From NCBI GenBank assembly GCA_027490145.1, contig JAIXYQ010000010.1, positions 124,001 through 188,000 of the forward strand: 64,000 bases of DNA. The letters run 5' to 3'. This stretch comes from Planctomycetaceae bacterium (GTDB lineage: Bacteria; Planctomycetota; Phycisphaerae; Phycisphaerales; SM1A02). The notes under the pieces were generated by a model, which searched no databases, was not told the DNA's origin, and saw nothing but the letters and a program-made list of their open reading frames with translations. Below, one piece after another: positions 55,877 through 62,303 of the stretch (the first letter of the stretch is position 1; every line of letters begins with the position of its first letter). The position numbers and the translations under genes were made by a program.

Positions 55877-56187
55877 TACGGGGTCCTCTCGCCGCGGCGG
55901 TCGATGTCAAACCTGTCGAGTCGCGCGACGATCTCGTCGAGGCGTTTCGCGAGCGTCTCTAGGCGCGCGCCCTGAGAGGCGTCGATGATCGCGCCCTGTG
56001 CCTGGCTCTTCGCGAGCTCGCCCACGATCTGCCGAAGCTCCGTGACCCGCTCGCCGACGGCGGACATCTCCGCGCTCCACCGCCCGCCCATCCAGATCAG
56101 CCCCGCGAACTGGAGCAGGATCGCCGCAAGCTGCGCGATGCCGAGCAGGTTTCCGAAGGAGCGGGGGCTGTTCGAGTCGGTGGTCAT
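55876..56187 (-). CDS. Small membrane-anchored coiled-coil protein
   Basis: Start at ATG 56187, overlapping the previous stop (ATGA); about 103 residues. One membrane helix (LLGIAQLAAILLQFAGLIWM) and a following coiled-coil (VTELRQIVGELAKSQAQ, LETLAKRLDEIVARLDRF). Resembles small phage holin-accessory or membrane-tether proteins in layout, but no family is recognised. Its place in the head-tail connector block is odd for a lysis gene. Confidence 0.6.
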   Translation of the reverse strand: MTTDSNSPRSFGNLLGIAQLAAILLQFAGLIWMGGRWSAEMSAVGERVTELRQIVGELAKSQAQGAIIDASQGARLETLAKRLDEIVARLDRFDIDRRGERTP

Positions 56188-56573
56188 GTGCTGCCCTGTG
56201 GTGAAGTTCCGGCGAGCTTCGTGTGGATGCGAATCAGGACGCGCGACGAGTCGCACGGACGCCACTCTGGGCTTCCCGCCACCGCGATGACCTCGTAGGC
56301 CACGTCGCCAGCCGTGCTCGCCTCGGTGATCCGGTCGCCCCGACGCGGAAGCGTCGCGATGCCGCCCAGGACGAGCGCGTCCATGCGCACGATGTAGTCC
56401 CGCGTCTCGAAGCGGAGCATGCCGTGCCCGTCATCGACGTCGAACGAGCTTCGCCCGACGCTCGCCGTGATGGCGACCGAGTCGCTGCCACGCGAGTAGG
56501 CCACCGGACGCGACAACTCCGCCGCGAGCTTCCCGGCGATGAACTCCGCGGCCCGGGCCATCAGGTCGGGCAT
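56184..56573 (-). CDS. Head-tail connector protein
   Basis: 129 residues. ARAAEFIAGKLAAELSRPVA at the start, then a beta-rich part with RDYIVRMDALVLGGIATLPR, RGDRITEASTAGDVAYEVIA and PEWRPCDSSRVLIRIHTKLA. This small beta-barrel pattern fits head closure (SPP1 gp16-like) proteins. Assigned by place and pattern. Confidence 0.6.
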   Translation of the reverse strand: MPDLMARAAEFIAGKLAAELSRPVAYSRGSDSVAITASVGRSSFDVDDGHGMLRFETRDYIVRMDALVLGGIATLPRRGDRITEASTAGDVAYEVIAVAGSPEWRPCDSSRVLIRIHTKLAGTSPQGST

Positions 56574-56580
56574 GCGGGCC

Positions 56581-56910
56581 TCACTGGAAGAGCTTCACGA
56601 GCACGGTCGCATCCGCGTCGGCTGCGGTCTTGACGACCTTGCCGATGAGCTTGTTGCTCGTCGCGGTCGCGGTTGCAAGCTGCGTGCCGCTCGCCCAGTA
56701 GACGGTCGTGCCGACGGCAATGCCGGTGCTCGCTCCCGTCGCCTTGGGGAAGGTGAACACGCCCTCGACCGCGAGCACGCCGAGCGTGTTCGCAGGGATG
56801 TCGCGCACGGCGACACCCACGAGGTCCACCTGCACCACCACCGCGCCTGCAGCCACCGCCGAAGCGGGGGTGTAGTCCACGTACCGTCCATCCTGCACGA
56901 AAGTCGCCAT
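56581..56910 (-). CDS. DUF2190-family capsid decoration protein, copy 1
   Basis: 109 residues, ATG 56910. FVQDGRYVDYTPASAVAAGA, VQVDLVGVAVRDIPANTLGV and GTTVYWASGTQLATAT follow the same pattern as the copy at 52521-52868. Known DUF2190 proteins trim or cement the capsid surface. It directly follows the major capsid gene. Confidence 0.82.
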   Translation of the reverse strand: MATFVQDGRYVDYTPASAVAAGAVVVQVDLVGVAVRDIPANTLGVLAVEGVFTFPKATGASTGIAVGTTVYWASGTQLATATATSNKLIGKVVKTAADADATVLVKLFQ

Positions 56911-56952
56911 GAGCTGATTCTCCTGAATGCTGTGCCGTTGGTGGACCTAGAC

Positions 56953-56968
56953 GGGCGCTCAGGCGCCC
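56953..56968 (-). terminator. Short hairpin at the end of the capsid gene
   Basis: GGGCGC-TCAG-GCGCCC, a perfect 6-bp stem with a 4-base loop (7 bp with the flanking C-G pair), covering the capsid stop codon. No T-tract follows, so it may attenuate or protect the capsid message and not terminate it. Confidence 0.3.
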
Positions 56969-58911
56969 GCCATCTTCACGCCGCCGCGCCAGTCCTGGAG
57001 CGCCACGCCGAAGTCGAAGTAGCCGCGCATCTGGACGCCGAGCACGGAGAAGTCGGCCTCCGCCGTCTCGACCGTCGGGACGTCGCGCCCGTTGAGGAAC
57101 GCGACCTCGATGAGCGGCACGTCGGCGGGATTCGCGAGGAGGTACCACGCGGTCGAGCTGTTGCCGGTCAGGGTCGCGTTCGAGAGGTACGCCGAGTAGA
57201 GCGTGCGGAACTTGCCCGCATGCGGGTTCGCGGTCGGATACTTCGTGCTTGCCGCCGTGTCGCGGATCTCGGTCGAGTTCATCAGCTGCGCCGCGCGCGC
57301 GTTGAGCGCGGTGGGAACGAGAAGGACCGCAGGCGAGACGGCGAGCGGCTGGCCGTCCGCGTCGACCTGGTCGAGGAAGAGCTGCTCGGCCGCCGTGAGC
57401 GAGTCGATCCCGAAGGCGGTCGTCGCGCCGGACGCGAAGTTCTTGCGAGCGCTCGTGAAGAACGTGCTGTTCGCGAGGAACGCGCCCCAGAAGACCTGGT
57501 TCAGCTTGAGCGCAGCGCCGCGGCCGATGCGGGTCGGGAGCGCGGTCAGCGCGCCGAGATCGTCGTTGATGATGTCCTGCCGCGTGACGGAGAACATCTT
57601 GCCGTAGGTCTTCACCTGGTTGGTGAAGCTCTCCTCGCTGACGTCGCCTGCCTTGAGCTCGCCCGCCGGACCGATCTCGTCGTAGGCGAACGCGCCGTTG
57701 AGGCGGTAGGAAGTGATCTGCTTGAAGTCGCTCACGGAGCGGCTCGAGCTGATCTCGCGCCACGTGCCTTCGACCGCGGTGAAGCCCGCGAGGAGGAACT
57801 TGTTGGCCACGTTCGAGAAGATGCCCGGGAGGGTCAGGTTCGAGAACGCCGCATGGAGCACGCCTCGCGTATCGCCCTTGATCGAGCGCCCCGTGTGGCC
57901 GTTGGCCCACGCGGCCTCGAGCAGGATCTCCTGGAGGCCGATCCCGCGGCCGAAGCGGCGGTCGGCTGCGTCGAGGGTCTTCTCGTCGAAGTGCCGCTCA
58001 AGGCCCGAGAGTCGGCCAGCCTTGCAGAGCGCCGCCTCAACGACCTCGGGGCTTGCGTCGTTCGCACGGACATGCGCGGCGGGCGCACCGGCGAGCGGGC
58101 GAGAAGCCCGCAGCACCTCGAGCTCGGTCCGCGTCGCGTCCCAGCCCTCGGCGATCGCCGTGGCCTCAATCTCGGCGTGCCGCCCAGCGCAAGCCTTGCG
58201 AATCGCGCCGATGCGGGCGCTTTCAGCCGCTGCCTCGGCGCGCATCTGCGCCGCGATCGAGTTGGTTTCGGCGGCGGGAGCCGCGGCCTGTGCGACGTTC
58301 TCAACTTCGGACATCGTGTGTTCCTCTGCGTTTCCTGCGGCCGCGGCCGCGATGCGTGCTTCCGTGTCGTCGTCGGCGCCAAGCGCGACGAAGCTGACCT
58401 CACCCAGTACCGACCGACGCACGATCGAGACCGGACCTTCGAAGGTCCGGCCGTTCGCGATCGCCGTGCGCCCCTTCGGGACCTGCTCCGTCTCGGTGGC
58501 GTAGGCGCCGACAGATGCCTGCCATGGGAATCCATTCATGCCCGCCTCGACGATCTCGCGGGCGACCGGTCCGGCTCCGCTCACGATTCCCGCGACCCGG
58601 AGCACGCCGTCGACGACCGACACGCTGTCGGTGTGGCCGACGATGAGCGACGGGTTGTGATCCTTCAGGATCGGCCGTGGCTTGGAGCTCCAGGCGATGC
58701 CCGAGAGGTCGAGCACGGTCGGGTGACGCCAGCCCCGGAGCGTCATCGCGCCGCCGGTGTAGGCGCTCATCGCGAACCGGCGGAGCGTGGGAGCCGAAGG
58801 TTCGGCGGTGGCGTCGGGCGCGGAATCCGCGGCGAGCATCTCGACCGTCGCGGACATCGCGAGCGCGACGGGGCGCGCGGGGTGCGGGGCTTCAGGCGTC
58901 TTGGTCGTCAT
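56959..58911 (-). CDS. Prohead protease fused to major capsid protein
   Basis: Start at ATG 58911 with GAGGA upstream, 20 bases inside the portal gene; about 650 residues. Residues about 45-210 are the maturation protease: ILKDHNPSLIVGHTDSVSVV with His, and NGFPWQASVGAYATETEQVP with the presumed Ser. A Glu/Ala-rich helical delta-like segment (AQMRAEAAAESARIGAIRKA) follows. The rest is an HK97-fold capsid domain (YGKMFSVTRQDIINDDLGAL, FLNGRDVPTVETAEADFSVL, then FGVALQDWRGG). The protease cuts itself and the delta region off during head maturation. An internal start for capsid alone is possible. Confidence 0.9.
   Translation of the reverse strand: MTTKTPEAPHPARPVALAMSATVEMLAADSAPDATAEPSAPTLRRFAMSAYTGGAMTLRGWRHPTVLDLSGIAWSSKPRPILKDHNPSLIVGHTDSVSVVDGVLRVAGIVSGAGPVAREIVEAGMNGFPWQASVGAYATETEQVPKGRTAIANGRTFEGPVSIVRRSVLGEVSFVALGADDDTEARIAAAAAGNAEEHTMSEVENVAQAAAPAAETNSIAAQMRAEAAAESARIGAIRKACAGRHAEIEATAIAEGWDATRTELEVLRASRPLAGAPAAHVRANDASPEVVEAALCKAGRLSGLERHFDEKTLDAADRRFGRGIGLQEILLEAAWANGHTGRSIKGDTRGVLHAAFSNLTLPGIFSNVANKFLLAGFTAVEGTWREISSSRSVSDFKQITSYRLNGAFAYDEIGPAGELKAGDVSEESFTNQVKTYGKMFSVTRQDIINDDLGALTALPTRIGRGAALKLNQVFWGAFLANSTFFTSARKNFASGATTAFGIDSLTAAEQLFLDQVDADGQPLAVSPAVLLVPTALNARAAQLMNSTEIRDTAASTKYPTANPHAGKFRTLYSAYLSNATLTGNSSTAWYLLANPADVPLIEVAFLNGRDVPTVETAEADFSVLGVQMRGYFDFGVALQDWRGGVKMAGA
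58407..58414 (-). repeat. GTCGGTAC element inside the protease region
   Basis: Fifth copy of the 8-mer; it lies in coding sequence and has no gene start close by. Confidence 0.3.
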
Positions 58912-60361
58912 TCGTGTCCTCGTCGGAGGGGCCATCGACAGGCTGGTCGTTCCGCGTGGGGGCGGTGTCTCCGGCAGGTACCGACGGGGCCACGGTGATG
59001 CCGAGCTCCTCCATGAGCGCAAGTTCTCGCGCACGCTGGCGCAGCTCGGCCTCCCAGTCCTTGCCCTGCCTGGCGAACTCGCTTGCGAGCGTCGTGGTGT
59101 GGTTGGCGAGGCGCGTCGCTTGCGCGGATGCCTCCTTCGCCGGGTCGACGTGCTCGGTGCCATCCCAGAACCACTGGTGCGGCAGCGACTCGAGCACGCG
59201 CACGCGCGGGGGGACGAGAGACTCGATGAGCTTCGCCTCGTCGAACCACTCCGCGAGCACGCGGTCGAGCACCGTCCGGGCCATATGCGCCTGGTCGATG
59301 CGGATCGCCTTGAAGTAGGTCTGGTGGTCGAGCCGCCCGCTTGCGTAGTTGTAGCCCGAGCTGTTTCCGGCCGCGACGTTGAACGGCATGTTCAGGCAGC
59401 GGGCGATCTCGTTCAGGATCTCCCGCTTGAACTCGCCGTAGGAGGTCGTCGGCTGCTCGGGCTTGACCTGCGACATCTTCCAGCCTGCCGGAAGCGTCAG
59501 CAGCGAGTTCGCCTCGAGTTCGATCGTGTCCATTGGCTCGACCGGGTCGGCCTCGCCGTTGGCCGGTGCGTCGGTCTCGACGGTGCCCGCGAAGTTCGCC
59601 GCGGTCTCCGCGGCCGAGAGCACCGCGATCGTGTAGCGCCTCAGTTGCGCGAAGAGCGGGAGCGCTGGAACAAGATCGGGGATGCCGCGGTGCTGCTCGG
59701 GTCTCGCAGGCATGAAGTAGTGAACGATCCGCGAGGCTTCGTAGACATCCGATGCGAGCGTCACAGACCGGTCGCCGGGGTGGTCGCGAAGCACGCGGTA
59801 GGCCACTGGGTTCCCCGAGGCGTCGTAGACGATGCCGTCGACTTCGTAGGGGCCGAGCACGCCGTAGTTGAGGCTGGCGACGCGATCGGCCTCGATGAGC
59901 CCGACGTCGAGCTTGACGGGACCGGGGACGACCGGATTCGAGGCGAGCTTCGCGAAGCACTCGCCCGAGTGGGCGCGCGCCATGCGCATCGTGCGGAGCC
60001 GGTCGGCCAGGTTGATCGACCGCGCCCAAGCGTTGAATGCCTGCTCGATTGCGTTGTTCGCGTCGGGGTCGTCGGTGAGCACCTGGAGGCGCGGGCCGGT
60101 GCCGACGACGTCGTTGGCAAGCGTCGCGACGATTCCTGCCGCGTAGCTGTTGTTGGCCGACTCGTAGCGAGCGCGATTGCGCAGGGTCCGACGCACCTCC
60201 GGCGTGGCTGCGGCGTCGGCTGAGAGCCCGTCGGCGTTCGCCCAGTGCTTGCGGTTGGCGTCGTTCGTGATCGCCGCGTCGTAGCGGGCGCGGACCTGAA
60301 GCTGGCGCGGGGCCGCGGGTCGGCGGTTGCTCCGCCCGAGGATGCCTGCAAGCCAGCCCAT
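58892..60361 (-). CDS. Portal protein, lambda family
   Basis: 489 residues, ATG 60361 overlapping the previous stop (TGATG). RYESANNSYAAGIVATLAND, VVGTGPRLQVLTDDPDANNA, RAHSGECFAKLASNPVVPG and FKREILNEIARCLNMPFNVA are lambda-type portal signatures (PF05136). The end is acidic and Pro-rich. It forms the dodecameric DNA gate of the capsid. Its last 20 bases overlap the start of the protease-capsid gene. Confidence 0.95.
   Translation of the reverse strand: MGWLAGILGRSNRRPAAPRQLQVRARYDAAITNDANRKHWANADGLSADAAATPEVRRTLRNRARYESANNSYAAGIVATLANDVVGTGPRLQVLTDDPDANNAIEQAFNAWARSINLADRLRTMRMARAHSGECFAKLASNPVVPGPVKLDVGLIEADRVASLNYGVLGPYEVDGIVYDASGNPVAYRVLRDHPGDRSVTLASDVYEASRIVHYFMPARPEQHRGIPDLVPALPLFAQLRRYTIAVLSAAETAANFAGTVETDAPANGEADPVEPMDTIELEANSLLTLPAGWKMSQVKPEQPTTSYGEFKREILNEIARCLNMPFNVAAGNSSGYNYASGRLDHQTYFKAIRIDQAHMARTVLDRVLAEWFDEAKLIESLVPPRVRVLESLPHQWFWDGTEHVDPAKEASAQATRLANHTTTLASEFARQGKDWEAELRQRARELALMEELGITVAPSVPAGDTAPTRNDQPVDGPSDEDTNDDQDA
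58978..58985 (-). promoter_or_regulatory. GTCGGTAC element upstream of the protease-capsid gene
   Basis: Copy lying inside the portal 3' end, 66 bases before ATG 58911. Sequence context CCCCGTCGGTACCTG is close to the copy at 52883 (CCCCGTCGGTACCTC). Confidence 0.35.
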
Positions 60362-60576
60362 CAGGCCGGACCTCCCGCAGCGGGCGGGACGATGCGCGAG
60401 ATGCGCAGGCCGCGGTGCCGCCGGGACATCGCCTCCTTTGAGGCGGTGAAGCGCTCGGCCGCGATCTGGTCGGGGATCGAATGCTGCTCGACGCTACCCG
60501 CGTCGTTCGAGGCCTTCTTCAGGCCGAGGGCGTTCTCGCGGATGGCTTCGGTGATGGAGGGAGTCGTGTCGGGCAT
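60361..60576 (-). CDS. gpW-like small head-tail joining protein
   Basis: Start at ATG 60576; about 71 residues. PSITEAIRENALGLKKASND, then VEQHSIPDQIAAERFTASKE, a two-helix layout fitting the short gpW-type protein encoded just before lambda-family portals. A GTCGGTAC element lies 11 bases upstream. The plus-strand insert begins 80 bases away on the other strand. Confidence 0.7.
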   Translation of the reverse strand: MPDTTPSITEAIRENALGLKKASNDAGSVEQHSIPDQIAAERFTASKEAMSRRHRGLRISRIVPPAAGGPA

Positions 60577-60587
60577 GGGGTTCGCCA

Positions 60588-60595
60588 GTACCGAC
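60588..60595 (-). promoter_or_regulatory. GTCGGTAC element upstream of the gpW-like gene
   Basis: GTCGGTAC on the transcribed strand, 11 bases before ATG 60576, between this gene and the divergent plus-strand insert. One of five copies in the prophage. Confidence 0.35.
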
Positions 60596-60656
60596 GCGGG
60601 AGCTTTGGAATTCGCAATGCAGCGGGCAGCGCCAGTCACATTCGAAGTTTGGCGCG

Positions 60657-61328
60657 ATGTCTTATCTCATTGCGTGCCAAGGATTGTGTTTTGAGAAGAC
60701 TTTCGATACAAAGCCGGTTCGTTGGAATTGGCGCGGAAGGAATCTCATGCAGAGACTCTGGGACACCTCGGACGAGTTGAAGGTACTTGTCCTGCAGCTC
60801 GATCCCGTAAGCCGGGAATCCGCCAAGTGTCTGGCGCGGCTGCTTGGCCCGATTTCTTCGCCCGATCCGATGAGCACCCACTCGCGGGCACTCGAGCTAC
60901 TAGATCAGGCTCTCATGGCAGGCCTGATCGCGAATCGTCGTCCGGCCTCCGATGTCGTCTTGCTCACGGATGAGCAGTACACGAAGAGTCTCTTTGTAGG
61001 AATAGGGATCGCGCAGTGGTACGCCGAGGCCCAGTCCGGCAGGCACTGGGATCAGGCCCTGTTTGATCTTGTTTCAGATAGCGCGGCATTCGATAGGGAG
61101 TCCTCCGCCATCGCGGAGCGTGTGTCTGCTGCGGGGCGCCAGTCGGCGCCACCAGCCCCCGGTGCCCGCCCGAGCATTACGAAGCGGCCTACGCCTTCGA
61201 CCCCGCCGAGCCGCGCCGCCCAGGAGTCCACGGCTTCGAAGAGCGATGAATCGGGATGCGGCGGATGCATGACCGCCCTGGCGATCTTTGGAGCGATCAT
61301 GTTTGTAATCCGGCTATTCGGTGGCTAG
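60657..61328 (+). CDS. Plus-strand moron gene, C-terminally anchored membrane protein
   Basis: 223 residues, ATG 60657. Less GC-rich than the flanking phage genes and on the opposite strand. A helical N-terminal domain (AKCLARLLGPISSPDPMSTH, HSRALELLDQALMAGLIANR) is followed by a Pro/Ser/Thr-rich linker, a CGGC motif, and a C-terminal membrane helix (LAIFGAIMFVIRLFGG). No family recognised. The layout, soluble domain plus tail anchor, is common in superinfection-exclusion proteins, but that is only a guess. Confidence 0.55.
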   Translation: MSYLIACQGLCFEKTFDTKPVRWNWRGRNLMQRLWDTSDELKVLVLQLDPVSRESAKCLARLLGPISSPDPMSTHSRALELLDQALMAGLIANRRPASDVVLLTDEQYTKSLFVGIGIAQWYAEAQSGRHWDQALFDLVSDSAAFDRESSAIAERVSAAGRQSAPPAPGARPSITKRPTPSTPPSRAAQESTASKSDESGCGGCMTALAIFGAIMFVIRLFGG

Positions 61329-61370
61329 TAGATGCGGCCGGGTGATCAGGCTTGCGGTTGAGGTGATTCA

Positions 61371-61742
61371 ATGTCTATCGAGAGTTCATGGAGTGTCGAG
61401 TTGCCAGGGACTGAAAAGTCCCAAGTGCTCGCATTACTCTTGGAGTACTTCACGGGAGCCGGATTCATCCAGCACGAAGTTTCTTACAACAGGATTGTGT
61501 TTCGGAGGAACGGCTATGGATCGTGGAAGTCGGCAGTGTCGAACTTCGTGATGGGTTCCACCTTTGCGTCCGCTCCGATGGAGCTTGAAGTCACAGTGCA
61601 GCCACGGCCGACCGCTGTTCACCTTGACCTGTGTTTTCGGCTTGGTTCCGGACTTGACGCGACGCCCGCCGACCTTCAGGCGGCTGTGGAACCTTGGGTG
61701 GAGGACTTTGTCCATTTCTGTGACGAATGGACTTCTGAGTAG
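61371..61742 (+). CDS. Plus-strand moron gene, small unknown protein
   Basis: 123 residues, ATG 61371, 42 bases after the previous moron gene on the same strand. Alpha/beta composition with GTEKSQVLALLLEYFTGAGF, SYNRIVFRRNGYGSWKSAV and VQPRPTAVHLDLCFRLG. Lower GC than the phage genes. No family recognised. It ends four bases from the convergent sigma-like gene. Confidence 0.55.
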   Translation: MSIESSWSVELPGTEKSQVLALLLEYFTGAGFIQHEVSYNRIVFRRNGYGSWKSAVSNFVMGSTFASAPMELEVTVQPRPTAVHLDLCFRLGSGLDATPADLQAAVEPWVEDFVHFCDEWTSE

Positions 61743-61746
61743 TGGC

Positions 61747-62109
61747 TCAGGTCGCTCTTACGGCGCTCCCGTTCCGAGAGCGGATGCGTGCCGCTCGGAG
61801 CGCTGAGATCCGAAAGGACTTAACTCCTTCTACGTGCATCGCCGTCTCGCGCCGTCGATGCCGTCGCTCGCGCTGGGCGAAGGTGTTCACCGCACGTGCG
61901 GGATTGCGGCCTTCGAGTGCTGCGAGCCACGCTTCCTGCACCGCGTCCTCGCGGTCGATGCCAGGACAAAGCCGTAGCTCCAGCGCGAGCTTCGCGGCAA
62001 GCGGCGTGTTGGGAAGTTCGGCTCTGAGGGATCGCATCCACCCCGTGCCGACACCGGGCGGGTGGCAAACCGGGCAATCCGCGCGCAGGCCAGACGATCC
62101 TTCGATCAA
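61747..62109 (-). CDS. Small sigma-like / helix-rich prophage protein
   Basis: Start uncertain: TTG 62109 is used here, CTG 62121 overlapping the preceding stop and ATG 62037 are alternatives. About 120 residues. A CPVC pair near the N-terminus is followed by GIDREDAVQEAWLAALEGRN and AFAQRERRHRRR-type basic helices, recalling region 2 of sigma-70-type factors (DxVQEAWLxAL). Could be a late-gene regulator or a small terminase-associated DNA-binding protein. Follows the zinc-ribbon gene directly. Confidence 0.5.
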   Translation of the reverse strand: MIEGSSGLRADCPVCHPPGVGTGWMRSLRAELPNTPLAAKLALELRLCPGIDREDAVQEAWLAALEGRNPARAVNTFAQRERRHRRRETAMHVEGVKSFRISALRAARIRSRNGSAVRAT

Positions 62110-62117
62110 TCGAACGA

Positions 62118-62303
62118 TCAGGACTCCGACTCCCGCGTCGATGTCCGCCTGCCGCAGTGCCTGCACTCCCGCCTCCTGAGCACCTGGCCCTTGGGAAGCC
62201 GACGGAGGTAGACGACCCGCAGGTGCTGGCAGCCGCACGCGCGGCAGGACAGCCCAAGCTTCGTGCCGTCCTTCTCTAGCCCCGTCCGCTTCTCCCGCGG
62301 CAT
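62118..62303 (-). CDS. Zinc-ribbon protein, NrdR-like N-domain
   Basis: Start at ATG 62303 overlapping the terminase stop (TGATG); about 61 residues. Two Cys pairs, CRACGC and CRHCGR, flank LRRLPKGQVLRRRE, matching the zinc ribbon of NrdR (CPxCG...RRRRECxxCxxRF). The ATP-cone domain of NrdR is absent, so it is a stand-alone DNA- or protein-binding zinc ribbon of the phage packaging region. Confidence 0.7.
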   Translation of the reverse strand: MPREKRTGLEKDGTKLGLSCRACGCQHLRVVYLRRLPKGQVLRRRECRHCGRRTSTRESES

